Assembly (NCBI GenBank): GCA_034231615.1
Contig: CM067322.1
Span: forward strand, 62,759,032-62,823,031
DNA length: 64,000 nucleotides
From: Meghimatium bilineatum
Taxonomy: Eukaryota; Mollusca; Gastropoda; Stylommatophora; Philomycidae
Reading direction: 5' to 3'
Positions 24,110 to 34,330 of this stretch are shown in pieces (the stretch's first letter is position 1; each line of letters begins with the position of its first letter). A program made the position numbers and the translations under genes. The notes under the pieces were generated by a model. The model had not been told where the DNA came from. It did not search any database and saw only the letters and a program-made list of their open reading frames with translations.

Positions 24110-24335
24110 ATAATTCAATTTATAAATCACAGTTCAGGTAAATCCTTAAATAAATCACAACCAAATCAATCCAACAGACTAAATCAATAAGTCACATAAG
24201 TAAACACACAAACTAAATTAATATCGTTGAGATAAATCAATACACAAACGAAATTAATCAGATAGATAAATTCATTTACAAATCAAATCAATCGGTCAAA
24301 CAAAATAAACCACATGCTATATTATCCCACCAGAC
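24110..24335. repeat. degenerate short repeats (aaatcaat / aataaatcac)
   Basis: Irregular recurrence of 'aaatcaat', 'cacaaac' and 'gataaatc'. An eroded minisatellite. Confidence 0.6.
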
Positions 24336-24344
24336 GTCTTCAAA

Positions 24345-24640
24345 CTGTTTTTATTTTCATATTGAAAGACAGCAAGCAAAATGGTTCGCTCATCTTATGA
24401 GAATGAACCCAAAACAAATACCAATAAGAGGATATTACACAAGCATATGCGGGCGTAAAGTGAAAGGTAGACCAAGAAAACAGTGGATAGAAAACATTAA
24501 GATAGCCTTGAATAAACATGGACTAAATCAACCACGGTGACACATCTGACCTTCGAACGATAGCTTAAGCTCTCACCCCTACGCTTAACGGCAAGTGTGA
24601 ATATCATGAACCAACATTCACCTGAGGACAGATAATATCT
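24345..24640 (+). mobile_element. LINE family D, C-terminal fragment
   Basis: Encodes ERQQAKWFAHLMRMNPKQIPIRG, then CGRKVKGRPRKQWIENIK, followed by the 3' end 'ctcacccctacgcttaacggca', the complement of which starts the 10.73 kb copy. 5'-truncated. Lies left of the second neurexin exon, on the opposite strand. Confidence 0.7.
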
Positions 24641-24644
24641 AATG

Positions 24645-25085
24645 TATTCAAACTAATTCAAGTGAGAAGACAAGTCCAAACAGGAGTAAAAATAACCCTT
24701 CCAGACAAGACAATTATCAAGTCAAATCAATTCATCAGATAAATCACCCCATCTTATATCAGACAAGTAAACCAAGGTATCACATAAGTTGCCAGAGAAG
24801 TCAATCCACGATTCAAAGCATATGCAATTCAGAAGTCACATTCAGAAGTCACAGTCTGAGAAGTTAAATTAATCCCGCATACAAGTAAACCAAGATATCA
24901 TAATAATCTATCAGAGAAGTCAATCCATGTGACAAAACATTACCTCAGACAAGTCAACCAAGAATGTTAGTCATCAATCTGTTAGAGAAGTTAAGTAATG
25001 CTCAACACATTACGTCAGACACATCAGTCCAGACACCACATCAATCTGTCAGAGAAGTCAATCCATACATAGATAAATTACATGG
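24645..25085. repeat. degenerate repeat (agacaagtcaa / aatccat)
   Basis: Loose recurrence of 'tcagagaagtcaatcca', 'cagacaagtcaacca' and 'gtaaaccaagatatca'. Old minisatellite just downstream of the neurexin exon. Confidence 0.65.
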
Positions 25086-25117
25086 ACACGCTAACTACAT
25101 GAACATAAGATACTTAC

Positions 25118-25564
25118 GCAGATCACATCGATCGCCCTTGTACTCCGTATTGGTGCAGTCACAAAAAATGCCATTATCAGTAGTCAAACATCTTCCACCG
25201 TTCAAGCAAGTGTTTCCTTTATTACAAAGATCTATATCTTTTGTTAAAATTCCACTAGAATCCAAAGGAGTGGGTCTGAATGATTCTTGTCCACAGTTGC
25301 TGTAGAAAAAGTTCCGTATAGATCCTCTAAATTTGGGCTCAAATATTACTGATGCTAAAGCCAATGATTTAAACTTTTTACTGTCGTATTCCATAGGCAA
25401 GCCTCCAATGAAGAGAAGCGTGTCGTTGGTAGTCAAGGGAACGTAATTCTGGATCGGCCCAGGGGAAGGTTTGCTGTGTTCGATGCCGTCTACCTTTAAA
25501 TATGTGAAACCGTCGTCCAGCCTAACCTCTACGGTGTGCCACTTGCCGTCATTCAGAGATTCGC
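25118..25564 (-). CDS. nrxn: neurexin exon: second half of LNS1 plus first EGF-like domain
   Basis: This is an internal coding exon of a neurexin, the presynaptic single-pass adhesion receptor that binds neuroligins and other partners through LNS and EGF domains. On the minus strand it opens after a pyrimidine-rich acceptor ending TTTCACAG and closes at a consensus donor (CTGC|GTAAGT). It is 447 nt, phase 1 to phase 1. The translation starts inside an LNS domain with the strand motif NDGKWHTVEVRL and continues to the neurexin-like ASVIFEPKFRGSIRN. A six-cysteine EGF module follows (CLNGGRC, then CDC, then KGDRC). The split Gly codon joins in frame with the exon at 31460-31757. No stop or frameshift is seen, so it looks functional. 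Other LNS/EGF proteins (CASPR, agrin, slit) are possible, but the LNS1-then-EGF order straight after a signal peptide favours alpha-neurexin. Confidence 0.9.
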
Positions 25565-25757
25565 CTGTGAAATTAAAACAAAAACAGGGTGAGTACAATT
25601 TTTAAATCTCAAGTGTTATGTGTGATTTGTTGATTTTGATAACAAATATTATGGTATGCAACAATATTATTGCAATCTTTCAAGAATATTAATAGACAGC
25701 GCCATAGAATTTGTAGAAACGCCTACAAATATTGACCAAAAGACATAATATGGTTCA

Positions 25758-25995
25758 AAGATTGACTTCACTGTAGGCCATTCTAGTTCCCCAAAATATA
25801 TCCGTCCCCATACTGTCAACAAAGTAACAATGCTTCCTGTCGTTACTTCACTAACGGAACGTAATTTCTAAGATTTAAGCGAAACTTCCTAGCAATTTCA
25901 AACAAGATGAAACTGTAAACAAAACAGCTCTTGGGATTGAACCCACAACCTCTTAATCATAAGGCAACCGGCTTAATAATTGCGCCAGAAAGATC
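25758..25995 (-). mobile_element. tRNA-derived SINE (head at 25930-25992)
   Basis: The minus strand has 'GTGGGTTCAATCCCAAG' as B box and an A-box-like 'TGGCGCAATTATTAAGCCGG'. Words from the body (agattgactt, ccattctagttccccaa, gtcaacaaag) echo 18.78-18.83 kb, so both are likely the same family. Sits in the neurexin intron about 200 bp from the exon. Confidence 0.55.
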
Positions 25996-26146
25996 TCTAT
26001 CTATTGATAACTAATCGTTAACAGATACATCCCAGAATAGGAAGGAGGGGAGGGGTGAATACGTGTATAGTGTTATTTAAAGAGGAAGTAGAGACACACA
26101 AACGGATGCATATAAGAGATTGAAGGTAAATCTGGACACAAAATAT

Positions 26147-26230
26147 GTGCATGAATTGTGCATGAATTGTGCATGAATTGTGCATGAATTGTGCATGTAT
26201 TGTGCATGAATTGTGCATGAATTGTGCATG

Positions 26231-26290
<60 letters not shown>
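26147..26290. repeat. 11-bp repeat followed by (AT)n
   Basis: Eight copies of 'attgtgcatga' (one with a substitution), then about 28 AT units. Confidence 0.97.
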
Positions 26291-26292
<2 letters not shown>

Positions 26293-26564
26293 TGGAGTGA
26301 TTAACACATTTTCATCTTTAAAATAAATCATTGAAGAAATCAGTGGAAATATAATCTCCACTTGTTATTAACTTTATTGATTTTCAAAAGAATTTGATAG
26401 TCTGCACTATCCAAAACTTTAGAGAAATTGCGCTAGACGTGGCTATTCAAGTGGATATCTAAAAATAATCAAGGTTTTATATAACTCGAGTGTGAAACGT
26501 AGTGACTATGTGTGTATCTGCAATTTTCACTGGTCTGCTTCTTGATGGTCTGAAAAACCGGAAA

Positions 26565-26617
26565 AGGTCATCATATATATATATATAATGAGAGTGAGAG
26601 AGAGAGAGAGAGAGAGA
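26565..26617. repeat. (AT)n/(GA)n microsatellite
   Basis: Short AT run followed by 'gagagagagagagagagag'. Confidence 0.9.
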
Positions 26618-26819
26618 CGGAGTAAAGGAAATACATCATATTAGTTTAAGTATATATATAAAAATGTCATATTTCTCAACATTTATACGGATTTATATAC
26701 TAGGCTTTAGATGCATACTAATAAACCTAGAAAAAAGGTACACAAAAACACAGGACAATAGACTAGATTATTACTATGCTCCATAGAGAACAATGGAAAT
26801 GTTGAAATTCTTTCTTTTT

Positions 26820-27070
26820 TTCTTCATCATTCATTCTAAAACTTGTGCAGACTGACAAAATGTAATCAAGAGAACGGATTGCGTTATGTAACGGTCTTTC
26901 ACTTTTCTGCAATATCAGCACCTTTCGGCTTGACAAATCCGCTTTCAAAATGGCTGATGGGTTAGCCAACTCAACCCGTTACACCTACCTAGGTAGCCTT
27001 TTAAACATGCCTGGGAGGTAGCAGTGTCTTTATTGTTTACCTATCTCGTTAACCCGGCACCACACGGACG
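26820..27070 (-). mobile_element. SINE-1 family copy
   Basis: Minus-strand copy with 'aacggattgcgttatgt', 'acctttcggcttgacaaatccg', 'ggtagccttttaaacatgcc' and 'ccggcaccacacgg', the same order as 43.8 kb and complementary to 36.5 and 50.4 kb. Confidence 0.75.
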
Positions 27071-27860
27071 ATCTAAAATTGTATTACGGATTTTCATAGT
27101 ATCATAGAAGGTTAAAATTTATTTAAAAATATTATGTTGAAAACGGATGTTTTGAACCTAAAGAGCTAGAGCAGCGAAGCTGTATACTACGACACACCAC
27201 ATCTAGTTCCCCGACTACATACTGGTAAGGGACAAGAGTTTGAAAACTAACACAGAAGAAGGAGAGGATTATCCTTTCCGATAAGTGACAAAAAGAAAAG
27301 TTGACACCCCGGCAAGAACAGTCAAAGAATATACGAACACGAAGACAGCAGATAAGAGAATTTGGAGTTAAACCCCCCCTTCCCCCTATCTAGGAAATCA
27401 AAACATGACTTTTCGTAAAAGGTAATTAGTTAAATGACGGGTAAACCGTGGCTATTGACAATACTACGTAACCGCCGATCAGTCACGGGTAAATAGCCCC
27501 TCCCCTCCTTTCCTGTCCATATTTAAACCAAAGGTCACCAAATGTCGCAAAAACAAAGGCATTGCTTACGAAAATGGGTAGTAGACGTTTTTTTTAATAT
27601 AAACGTAAAATTCCCCCATTCCTTACAAAATACATATTGACGGTCCTGAAGGACATGCTACGGCAAACATGTAGTAGTGTCAGTGAAAACCGGAATTGCC
27701 AAGGACACCTATGACGATCGTGTATTGTAAACGAGTTATTAAGTCGTCACGGATCACCTGAGGGCTGTTAAGTGTAACAAACATTGGTTTTTCCTCCATT
27801 GTTTGGAAACAATAGACACGATTACAATAGTTGTTTACACGATTGCGGTTTTCCTATTTT

Positions 27861-28065
27861 CTTCTTCTTCTTCTGCGTTCATTCTCAAACTCCAACTGGA
27901 TCTAGCTGGATCATGGTCCTGCTAGATTTCCAGCAGGATGTAGTCCAGAAAATGGAAATGCGTTGTGTCGCCGTTTTATTTGCGCCAATGGCCCGACACA
28001 TCCGTCTTCGGTGGGTTCCTATTTTGAGATGGTTAACTTTCCCGTTTTACTTAACACCTTTATAA
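27861..28065 (-). mobile_element. SINE-1 family copy, 3' part
   Basis: Begins with the tail (cttcttcttcttctgcgttc) and carries 'caggatgtagtccagaaaatgg' and 'cgttgtgtcgcc'. 5'-truncated. Confidence 0.75.
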
Positions 28066-28210
28066 TCTTCTTCTGTGTTCGTTATCAGAATCCTATAAAT
28101 TAACAGGATGTACACCAGAGGATGAAATGCGTTTGTGGAGGTTTCGAGTTACCTGTGAAATCTGCGACTTGGGCCAACACACGTATAGCATATCGGATTT
28201 TCTGTGTTCT
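28066..28210 (-). mobile_element. SINE-1 family copy, 3' part
   Basis: A second tail-first copy directly abutting the first: 'cttcttctgtgttcg', 'acaggatgtacaccagag', 'caacacacgt'. More diverged. Tandem insertion, or insertion at the older copy's end. Confidence 0.6.
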
Positions 28211-28294
28211 GTACTCTCAATTCTGTCCCAAGCAACACTCGTGTTTTAAGCTCTGAACTATTGAAACTAGTTTTCAATCATTTACATTTCAATA

Positions 28295-28440
28295 GAGAAA
28301 TTATATTAGCTACCACACATTCGTCGTGGTCAAGCGGTCAATATTTCACTAGAGAAGTTATAGTAGCTTCCCCACATTCGCAGTGGTCAAGAAGTCATAT
28401 TTTACTACTGAGGTTATGCTATCACACAGGCATGGACAAG
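28295..28440. repeat. ~60-bp direct repeat, 2-3 copies
   Basis: 'gtggtcaag', 'cacattcg' and 'tatttcactagagaa' recur. Degenerate. Confidence 0.6.
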
Positions 28441-28879
28441 CCGTCAAATTCCTTGCCCTGTGTTTGTGAGGTTGTGGTTTCCTAATCGAGTTGTGATGTC
28501 CTGCTTACTAATGTCCCTGAAGATTATTGCTTGAGCTACGGATTTACATGGTCTGAGTGTGGTGTTCAGGCGCACATATGGATAAACCCGACTATAATAA
28601 AGTAAATTATTTAAACCGTTTGAGCCCCTTAGCAACAAAAACAGAATGTCATGGTCGTTACGACATCACTGATTAGAACAAACGAGGGTTCACAATTCCA
28701 CACACTCATCACCTCTTACTATAAAAATATTGTGGTATTTTAAATAAATAAATCTTTTATCTACGGACTCGCATGACAGTCAGATAGAAAATGTGAATAA
28801 ACTATACACCAGTTAGAGAGAGAGAGAGAGGACAACAATAAAACTACTAGACATGAACTGTTCGCGTACAGTGGATTAA
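28441..28879. other. no gene seen
   Basis: Neurexin intron sequence with a short (GA)n at 28815-28832. Confidence 0.5.
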
Positions 28880-30358
28880 GGAGGCAGTGTAGAAGTCGTT
28901 AGAAACCCTGGGAGATTATGAAATTGAAATTATCACCAAAATGTTAAATGACATCTACAACAGTGATTTTTCAATCAGATTTTTCAATCAGAAAATTCAA
29001 TCGGATTTGCTACAATCAATTTTCATAGCCCTACCAAAGAAACAAGGTGAAGTAGATTGCGAAGACCACAGAACAATTAGTCTTATGAGTCAGATGACCA
29101 AGATTCTACTGCGCATAATAATGAGGCGTATAAGAGGAAAAATAAAACCAGAGATAGCAGACGAACAATGCGGATTCGTAGATGGAAAAGACACAAGAAC
29201 TGCAGTATATATAGCAAAAACATTAATTGAGAGGGCCATAGAAGTACAACAAGACCTTTATCTGTGCTTCATAGATTACAGCAACACATTTGACAAGGTG
29301 AAACATTCAGAGATTATAAAACTGCTAGAAAATCTTAACGTTGATGGGAACGATCTAAGAATAGTAAGATATATGTACTGGAAACAAACGGCTGCGATGA
29401 GAGTTAACAACACTACAGGTAGATTTCACAAGATAGAAATGGGTGTCAGGCAAGGTTGTGTAACGTCACCAGTACTTTTCTCCCTATATACATAATATAT
29501 TATGATGTAATATATAGAAGATATGCCAGGAATAAAAGTGGGAGGATGCAATATAAATAACTTGAGGTATGCTGACGACACAGTATTGATCGCAAGAAGC
29601 GAACGAACAGGAACTACAAGCCCTATTAGACAAAGTAGTGAAAGAAAGTGAAAACAAAGGCCTCAGTTTAAACAAGAAGAAAATAGAAATAATGGTTGTA
29701 TCGAAGAGACGTACACCACCAGGATGCAACATATTAATTAATGACACAAAATTAACACAAGTTAAAAAAGTGAAATATCTTGGCACCCTGTTAACATCAG
29801 AGGGTGAATGCGCAAGTGAGATAAAGAGCCGAACAGCACAAGCCAAATCAACATTCCCAAAAAAAAGAGAACCCTTTTGTGCAATGGAAGACTATCAATG
29901 TAGACCCGAATTCGAGTGCTGAAATGTTATGTCAAACCACATCTTTTTTATGGATGTGAAGCATGGGCTGTAAACAAAAACATTCAAAGCGAATTAGAGG
30001 CTACAGAAATGTGGTTCCTAAGAAGAATGATCCTTACCATGGACAGCTAAGAAAACTAATGCAGAGGTTCTCATTGATGCTGACGTAAAAAGATCAATCA
30101 TATCAAACATTAGGGGCAGACAGTCATGGTTTCTAGGGCATGTGCTGAGAATAGCACACATTGAACACTTAATAACCACTGGAAAGATCAAGGGGATAAG
30201 ATATAGGGGACGGCAAAGAGTAAAGTTACTAGATGGATTTGTATTGTGGCACGGTAGAAGCTCACCAACCGAGCTTATTGACAACACATGAGACAGAGAG
30301 CAGTGGAGAAACATGACCGCCTACGCCATTCGGCATGGCACTTGATTGATTGATTGAT
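28880..30358 (+). mobile_element. LINE family A with reverse transcriptase, 5'-truncated
   Basis: A fragment of a non-LTR retrotransposon ORF2. In order: IFIALPKKQGEVDCEDHRTIS (RT finger region), GFVDGKDTRTAVY, motif A LCFIDYSNTFDKVKHSE, GVRQGCVTSPVLFSLYT, the catalytic YADD-type core near 29570 (RYADDTVLI with a break), KVKYLGTLLTSEGEC, a YGCEAW-type block at 29945 and WFLRRMILTMDS at 30010. It ends GRSSPTELIDNT ... YAIRHGT and a tail of (TTGA)n at 30342-30358. Frameshifts and stops (for example at 29495) make it inactive. No endonuclease domain is left. Antisense within the neurexin intron. The repeat tail and missing poly-A fit RTE-like or CR1-like elements. Confidence 0.85.
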
Positions 30359-30860
30359 TGGAGAAGTCGAAGTTGGAACGCGTCATGTTCATTTTAGTGC
30401 ATGGTCATAAGGGTGTTCAAGGCAACGAGAGAGCTGATCAGCTGACATGCGCTGCCACTGTGTCAAGTGGAGGAGCAATGGATAGAGCTGATATATTGAA
30501 CACCTTACAAGAAACATCACGGGCAAATGGCATTAATGAAGGTGATCTTCTTCTTCTTCTCGTTCGCAGTTTGACATGTCTACACAGCAAGTCCTGTTTT
30601 CTTAATATATGCTGCTGTATTTGAAAGCTCCTCAGTGCTCCCATGAAGGTGATGATTCCTTTTTCACGTACAGAATAAAGGAACTGGTCTTCAAATGATG
30701 CATTACTAGAAATAAGTGCTCCTGTGGTCTTAGAAGAATGTTCGTCCACAAACAGACTAGAACTGTTAGTCATCGTGTAATGGTGGATACACACAAGTGG
30801 ATATCAGAGCATTTATGGACGTGTCGGGAGTGCAATGATGATGATGATGATCTGAAAAAC
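30359..30860 (+). mobile_element. RNase H-containing element remnant, interrupted by a nested insertion
   Basis: A plus-strand frame starting directly after the LINE A tail encodes ILVHGHKGVQGNERADQL, the signature end of an RNase H domain, then MDRADILNTLQETSRANG. The frame is broken at 30547 by a 96-bp insertion and resumes at 30643 with GDDSFFTYRIKELVFK. After a stop it continues as VSHRVMVDTHKWISEHLWTCRECNDDD at about 30750-30850. The Trp-x-Cys-x-x-Cys-Asn-Asp-Asp ending is seen in RNase H-type proteins of retroelements. 5' part missing; not functional. Confidence 0.75.
30547..30642 (-). mobile_element. nested 96-bp LINE-F 3' end with 11-bp target-site duplication
   Basis: The inserted piece is flanked by 'atgaaggtgat' at 30536-30546 and 30643-30653. 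On the minus strand it encodes ELSNTAAYIKKTGLAV-stop and ends in (GAA)n. This matches the end of the RNase H LINE at 61.44-61.55 kb (EFSNAVACVRENGLTV-stop). An extremely 5'-truncated retrotransposition event. Confidence 0.8.
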
Positions 30861-30999
30861 TAATTGCAAGACGTGCACAACAGATTTTGTTTGAGCAGTG
30901 ATAATAGTTGAAATATTTAGCTTTTACCGAATAAAGATAACACTTTTGAGATGTGAAATGTATGATATGGGATTTTGATGGTTGATTGCCGATCCAGTG

Positions 31000-31335
31000 A
31001 TCCATGCTTTCACGTGAAATATGTGTTTGTGTTGGTTTTTGCGGATCCAGCGATATGTAGCCTAACGTGAACTTTGGGGTTTTATTGATTGATTGATGAT
31101 TCAGTGATCTATGGACTCATGCGAAATATGTGGTTTTATTGGTTGGTTGCTCATTTAGCGGTCTATTGCCTCATGTGAACTATGGGGTTTTGTTGTTTGG
31201 TTGCTGATCCAGCATTCCGTAACCTGAAATGAACTATGTGGGTTTGTTGTTTGATTGCTGATCCAGCGATCCGTAGACTCATGTGAACTATGTTGCATTG
31301 TTGGTTGGTTTTCGGATCCAGCCTCATGCGAATGC
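31000..31335. repeat. degenerate ~54-bp minisatellite, about 6 copies
   Basis: 'gctgatccagcgatccgta', 'ctcatgtgaactatg' and 'ggttttattg' recur with decay. Ends about 125 bp from the neurexin donor site. Confidence 0.85.
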
Positions 31336-31459
31336 TAATAAATGGATATTAAAGTATAAAATAATACAATGACAGGAGAACTAAAAGTAACTAAGTATAC
31401 AATTATCTTACATAATTAACCTTCTGGTACAAATAAAGGTATCACAGCGCTGCACGTAC

Positions 31460-31757
31460 CTGCACGGATGGATATAGCTTCCTCTCCTGTGTTGATTCGA
31501 AGACAAATTCTCCCTTTCAGCAATCTGACCTCAAAGAAAAAATACTGACCCTTATTGAGATACAATAACAAAGAGTGTTGTTCTTCTGTCTTGAACTCGA
31601 AGGAGAAGGATCCATTTAAACAAGGTTCCCATGGAGGGTACATGGCAAATGATCCAGGGGATCCATCGAAGTTTAAACTTATAGTGGGTGCAAACATACA
31701 CGCTATATATACAAATAGTAAGCACACATGAGTACACGTTTGAAATGTGACATCCAT
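31460..31757 (-). CDS. nrxn: neurexin first coding exon: signal peptide and first half of LNS1
   Basis: The first coding exon runs from ATG at 31757 to a strong donor (GTGCAG|GTACGT). It holds 99 codons plus one base (phase 1), complementing the exon at 25118-25564. Residues 1-27 form a signal peptide with hydrophobic core VCLLFVYIACMFA. The mature LNS1 domain begins near LNFDGS, followed by YPPWEPCLNGSFSFEFKT, with a potential N-glycosylation site at Asn48 (NGS), then LLLYLNKGQYFFFEVRL and RICLRINTGEE. This matches the start of alpha-neurexin LNS1. The frame stays open 22 codons upstream of the ATG but reaches no other Met, so 31757 is the likely start. The two exons together give about 248 residues; the remaining LNS/EGF repeats, transmembrane segment and PDZ-binding tail must lie to the left, in or beyond this window. 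Confidence 0.88.
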
Positions 31758-31985
31758 CCGTACAGTTGTTTCCGGGTGAAATGATATGTGAGGGGTCTTC
31801 TGGTAGAAATCAGGTGATGACAATTAAATACGGTCTTCAAGAATCAAGGAAGCATTTCTTGCGTCTAAGATAGCGTCCGGGATAGACGAGGACGTAAATG
31901 ACACATGAGGTTCCAATTATTGTGAAGTAGATACAAACAGGTATTCCCGAGCAGCAGTCCTAAGTTCCTCATTTCTCTCAAAAAC
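31758..31985 (-). other. probable 5' UTR part of neurexin first coding exon
   Basis: Upstream of the neurexin ATG on the minus strand there is an excellent acceptor (TTATTTTCTTCTACAG|GTTTTTGAG) just before 31985. If used, the exon is 31460-31985, with 228 nt of 5' UTR that includes short upstream AUGs (for example in GAGAAATGAGG). An alternative acceptor-like TTTCTACCAG lies nearer the ATG. The promoter and any earlier non-coding exon were not located. This is inference from splice signals only. Confidence 0.4.
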
Positions 31986-32224
31986 CTGTAGAAGAAAATA
32001 ATAAACATTGATATATGCAAATATGCTTTGTGGTATGTGTTATCATACGTGTTAAATGTGGATGTACGTGTGTATGTTGAATATTTCATGGTATAGACTT
32101 TCGGGAACAAACTAGTCATGCTCACATTTCTTTGTCAATTTTGAGTTCACAGTTTTAAAAGTTATTTCCAGGAAAAGTATGTTCCTTTTCAATGGATCAC
32201 TCAATCAGCCAAGATGATTTACCT

Positions 32225-32480
32225 GTATAATATACTAATTATAGAGAAATGCAGACAGTTCAATGCAGACATATACATCTGTTTCATTGAGTAGTCAAAG
32301 GCATCTGAGTGTGTACCACACCACAAATTATAGAATATAATGGAAAGCATTATGCGGATACTGTGGACGAATTTTGGGTGCATCTCTATAATTTCGAGAT
32401 AAAAACCAAAGCAAATATATGGAAACATTCCTGTTCGCCACCCCCAAAGAAGGCAAAGACGGCTCCGAGAAGAGTCATGC
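32225..32480 (+). mobile_element. reverse-transcriptase fragment (LINE, family C-like)
   Basis: The plus-strand words 'gagaaatgcagacagttcaatgc' and 'ctgtttcattgagtagtcaaagg' decode as the RT motif A block (FIE-stop-SKA), parallel to the minus-strand copy at 6.25-6.32 kb. Short and decayed. Lies just upstream of the inferred neurexin 5' UTR exon. Confidence 0.5.
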
Positions 32481-32484
32481 TGAC

Positions 32485-32900
32485 CATATTTTAGGACTGT
32501 CGCTGGGTTATACTCATCGATTACTGTCTTCATGGCCAAGCTATCAACTGAACGTACTATCAAAACCTTCTCTAGAAATTAGGAGAAGAAATTAAGTACA
32601 AAAGACTCGGGATACTGTCCGAAGGCGTTCGTCTGCTACAGAGCAATGCCCTGGCTCTTGCGGTTCATGACTCCATTATCTTTGCCCATCAGTGACGGTA
32701 TGAAATCATGTCATATCCACCTGACTTAGAACCCGAGTGACCTCTTCCTGTTTCAATAAAAAAAACAAAGACTCCGCTAACTGAGCATCATTTTTGACAA
32801 CCAGGACTTTACTGAAATGGAGACGTGGTTTCAAACACACGAGGATATGTTTTATAATCAAACATTAGGAAGGTGAAGAAATGATAGAAGTGCATCGCCT
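32485..32900. other. no gene seen
   Basis: Region upstream of neurexin exon 1. No clear promoter motif was identified. Confidence 0.4.
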
Positions 32901-32902
32901 TC

Positions 32903-33346
32903 CTTGAGCGGTTAATAAATCGAGGACTAAAGTTCACATCAATTTTGAGGTTAGTGCCTTGAGCGGTTAATAAATCGAGGACTAAAGTTCACATCAATTT
33001 TGAGGTTAGTGTCTTGAGCGGTTAATAAATTGAGGACTAAAGTTCACATTAATTTTGAGGTTAATGTCTTGAGCGGTTAATAAATCGAGGACTAAAGTTC
33101 ACATCAATTTTGAGGTTAGTGTCTTGAGCGGTTAATAAATCGAGGACTAAAGTTCACATCAATTTTGAGGTTAATGTCTTTAGCGGTTAATAAATCGAGG
33201 ACTAAAGTTCACATCAATTTTGAGGTTAGTGTCTTGAGCGGTTAATAAATCGAGGACTAAAGTTCACATCAATTTTGAGGTTAGTGTCTTGAGCGGTTAA
33301 TAAATCGAGGACTAAAGTTCACATAAATTTTGAGGTTAGTGTCTTG
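32903..33346. repeat. 55-bp minisatellite, 8 copies
   Basis: Units start 'cttgagcggttaataaatcg' at 32903, 32958, 33013, 33068, 33123, 33178, 33233 and 33288, with few substitutions. Confidence 0.97.
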
Positions 33347-34047
33347 ATTCCTCCACACAAAGTGCAAAACTGTTCAATCACCCTCAGTATTTGCTCATCT
33401 TTCAACACACAAGCTGTTGAAAACGAATTTACTTATTACTTGTATTGGACATCTCATTTCACACGTGATAAGTTCCTCTAATGTTTTTAGACAGTTCTCA
33501 ATGTATAATTTGATAACATAATCTTGATATAAAGATGTTAGTGGCAGTTTTAATTTTTGCTTCCAATAGGAACAAGATGGTATTTAAAATTATCGAAAAT
33601 TTGTAAATAACGCTTTACGATGATATCAAGTTAATGTTGGATATCTTATTTGAACATTCCTTGCTGATGTTATTCTAATTAGTGTCAACAATTCTATTGT
33701 ATCAATGCTGATTTTCATGTTATATCTAAGGTAGCTGTCATATAGCACATTTGCATAAGGCTGACATTCTGAAAAATACTTGTATTATATGGCTCATCCG
33801 TTACTGATTTTTTAGGCTCCAATAATATCGTTCAGCTGCATGGCATATGCAAATTAGACTGACTATTTTCGCTGATCTCAAACTATGCTAATGTGTTAGA
33901 CTGACTTATTATCTCTTCCACCTCACCCCCATCCCCTCAAAGTCGATAGTAATTCAGTAAGAAACAATATACTGTGGTAAGACAAACAATTTTCTCAGTC
34001 CACATTCTCAAACTGTGTAGTTTAGTGATCGAAATACGCTGTGCAGT
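33347..34047. other. no gene seen
   Basis: AT-rich spacer. Confidence 0.5.
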
Positions 34048-34055
34048 ACTTAAAG

Positions 34056-34322
34056 GCTAAGAGGCTACGTAGCGCATTGGTTTGCGTACTTGCTTCGGAT
34101 ATGTGTGGTCCTGAGTTCATTCCCCAGTTGAAGCGGAAATGTTTTTCAGATCGCAGTGGCTCCCGTGTCGACCCAGTCTCATTTGGGTATCGGATTAATC
34201 CGGGAAGTAAAGACTGAGAAAGAGAGGAGATGGCAACCAATTTCATATAGCAGAGCAGCTGAAATTTGAGATTGCTAACATCGCACACCACTACCACATG
34301 ATATGGGTTAACATTAACTTTA
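34056..34322 (+). mobile_element. tRNA-derived SINE (SINE-2) with 8-bp flanking repeat
   Basis: The head 'gtagcgcattggtttgcgtac' resembles a tRNA A box and 'cctgagttcattcccc' a B box. The body includes the palindrome 'cggattaatccg' and 'gagatggcaacca'. The tail is (ttaact)-like. It is flanked by 'acttaaag' at 34048-34055 and 34323-34330. A second copy lies at 59.35-59.52 kb on the minus strand. Confidence 0.75.
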
Positions 34323-34330
34323 ACTTAAAG

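Larger units (their letters stand above)
25565..31459 (-). other. neurexin intron between the LNS1 half exons
   Basis: The intron is 5,895 bp, bounded by GTACGT at its 5' end (31459) and TTTCACAG at its 3' end (25565). It holds, from left to right, a tRNA-like SINE, 11-bp and AT microsatellites, SINE-1 copies, a small direct repeat, a LINE with reverse transcriptase, an RNase H remnant with a nested insertion, and a degenerate 54-bp repeat. The LINE and RNase H pieces lie antisense to neurexin. Confidence 0.8.
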
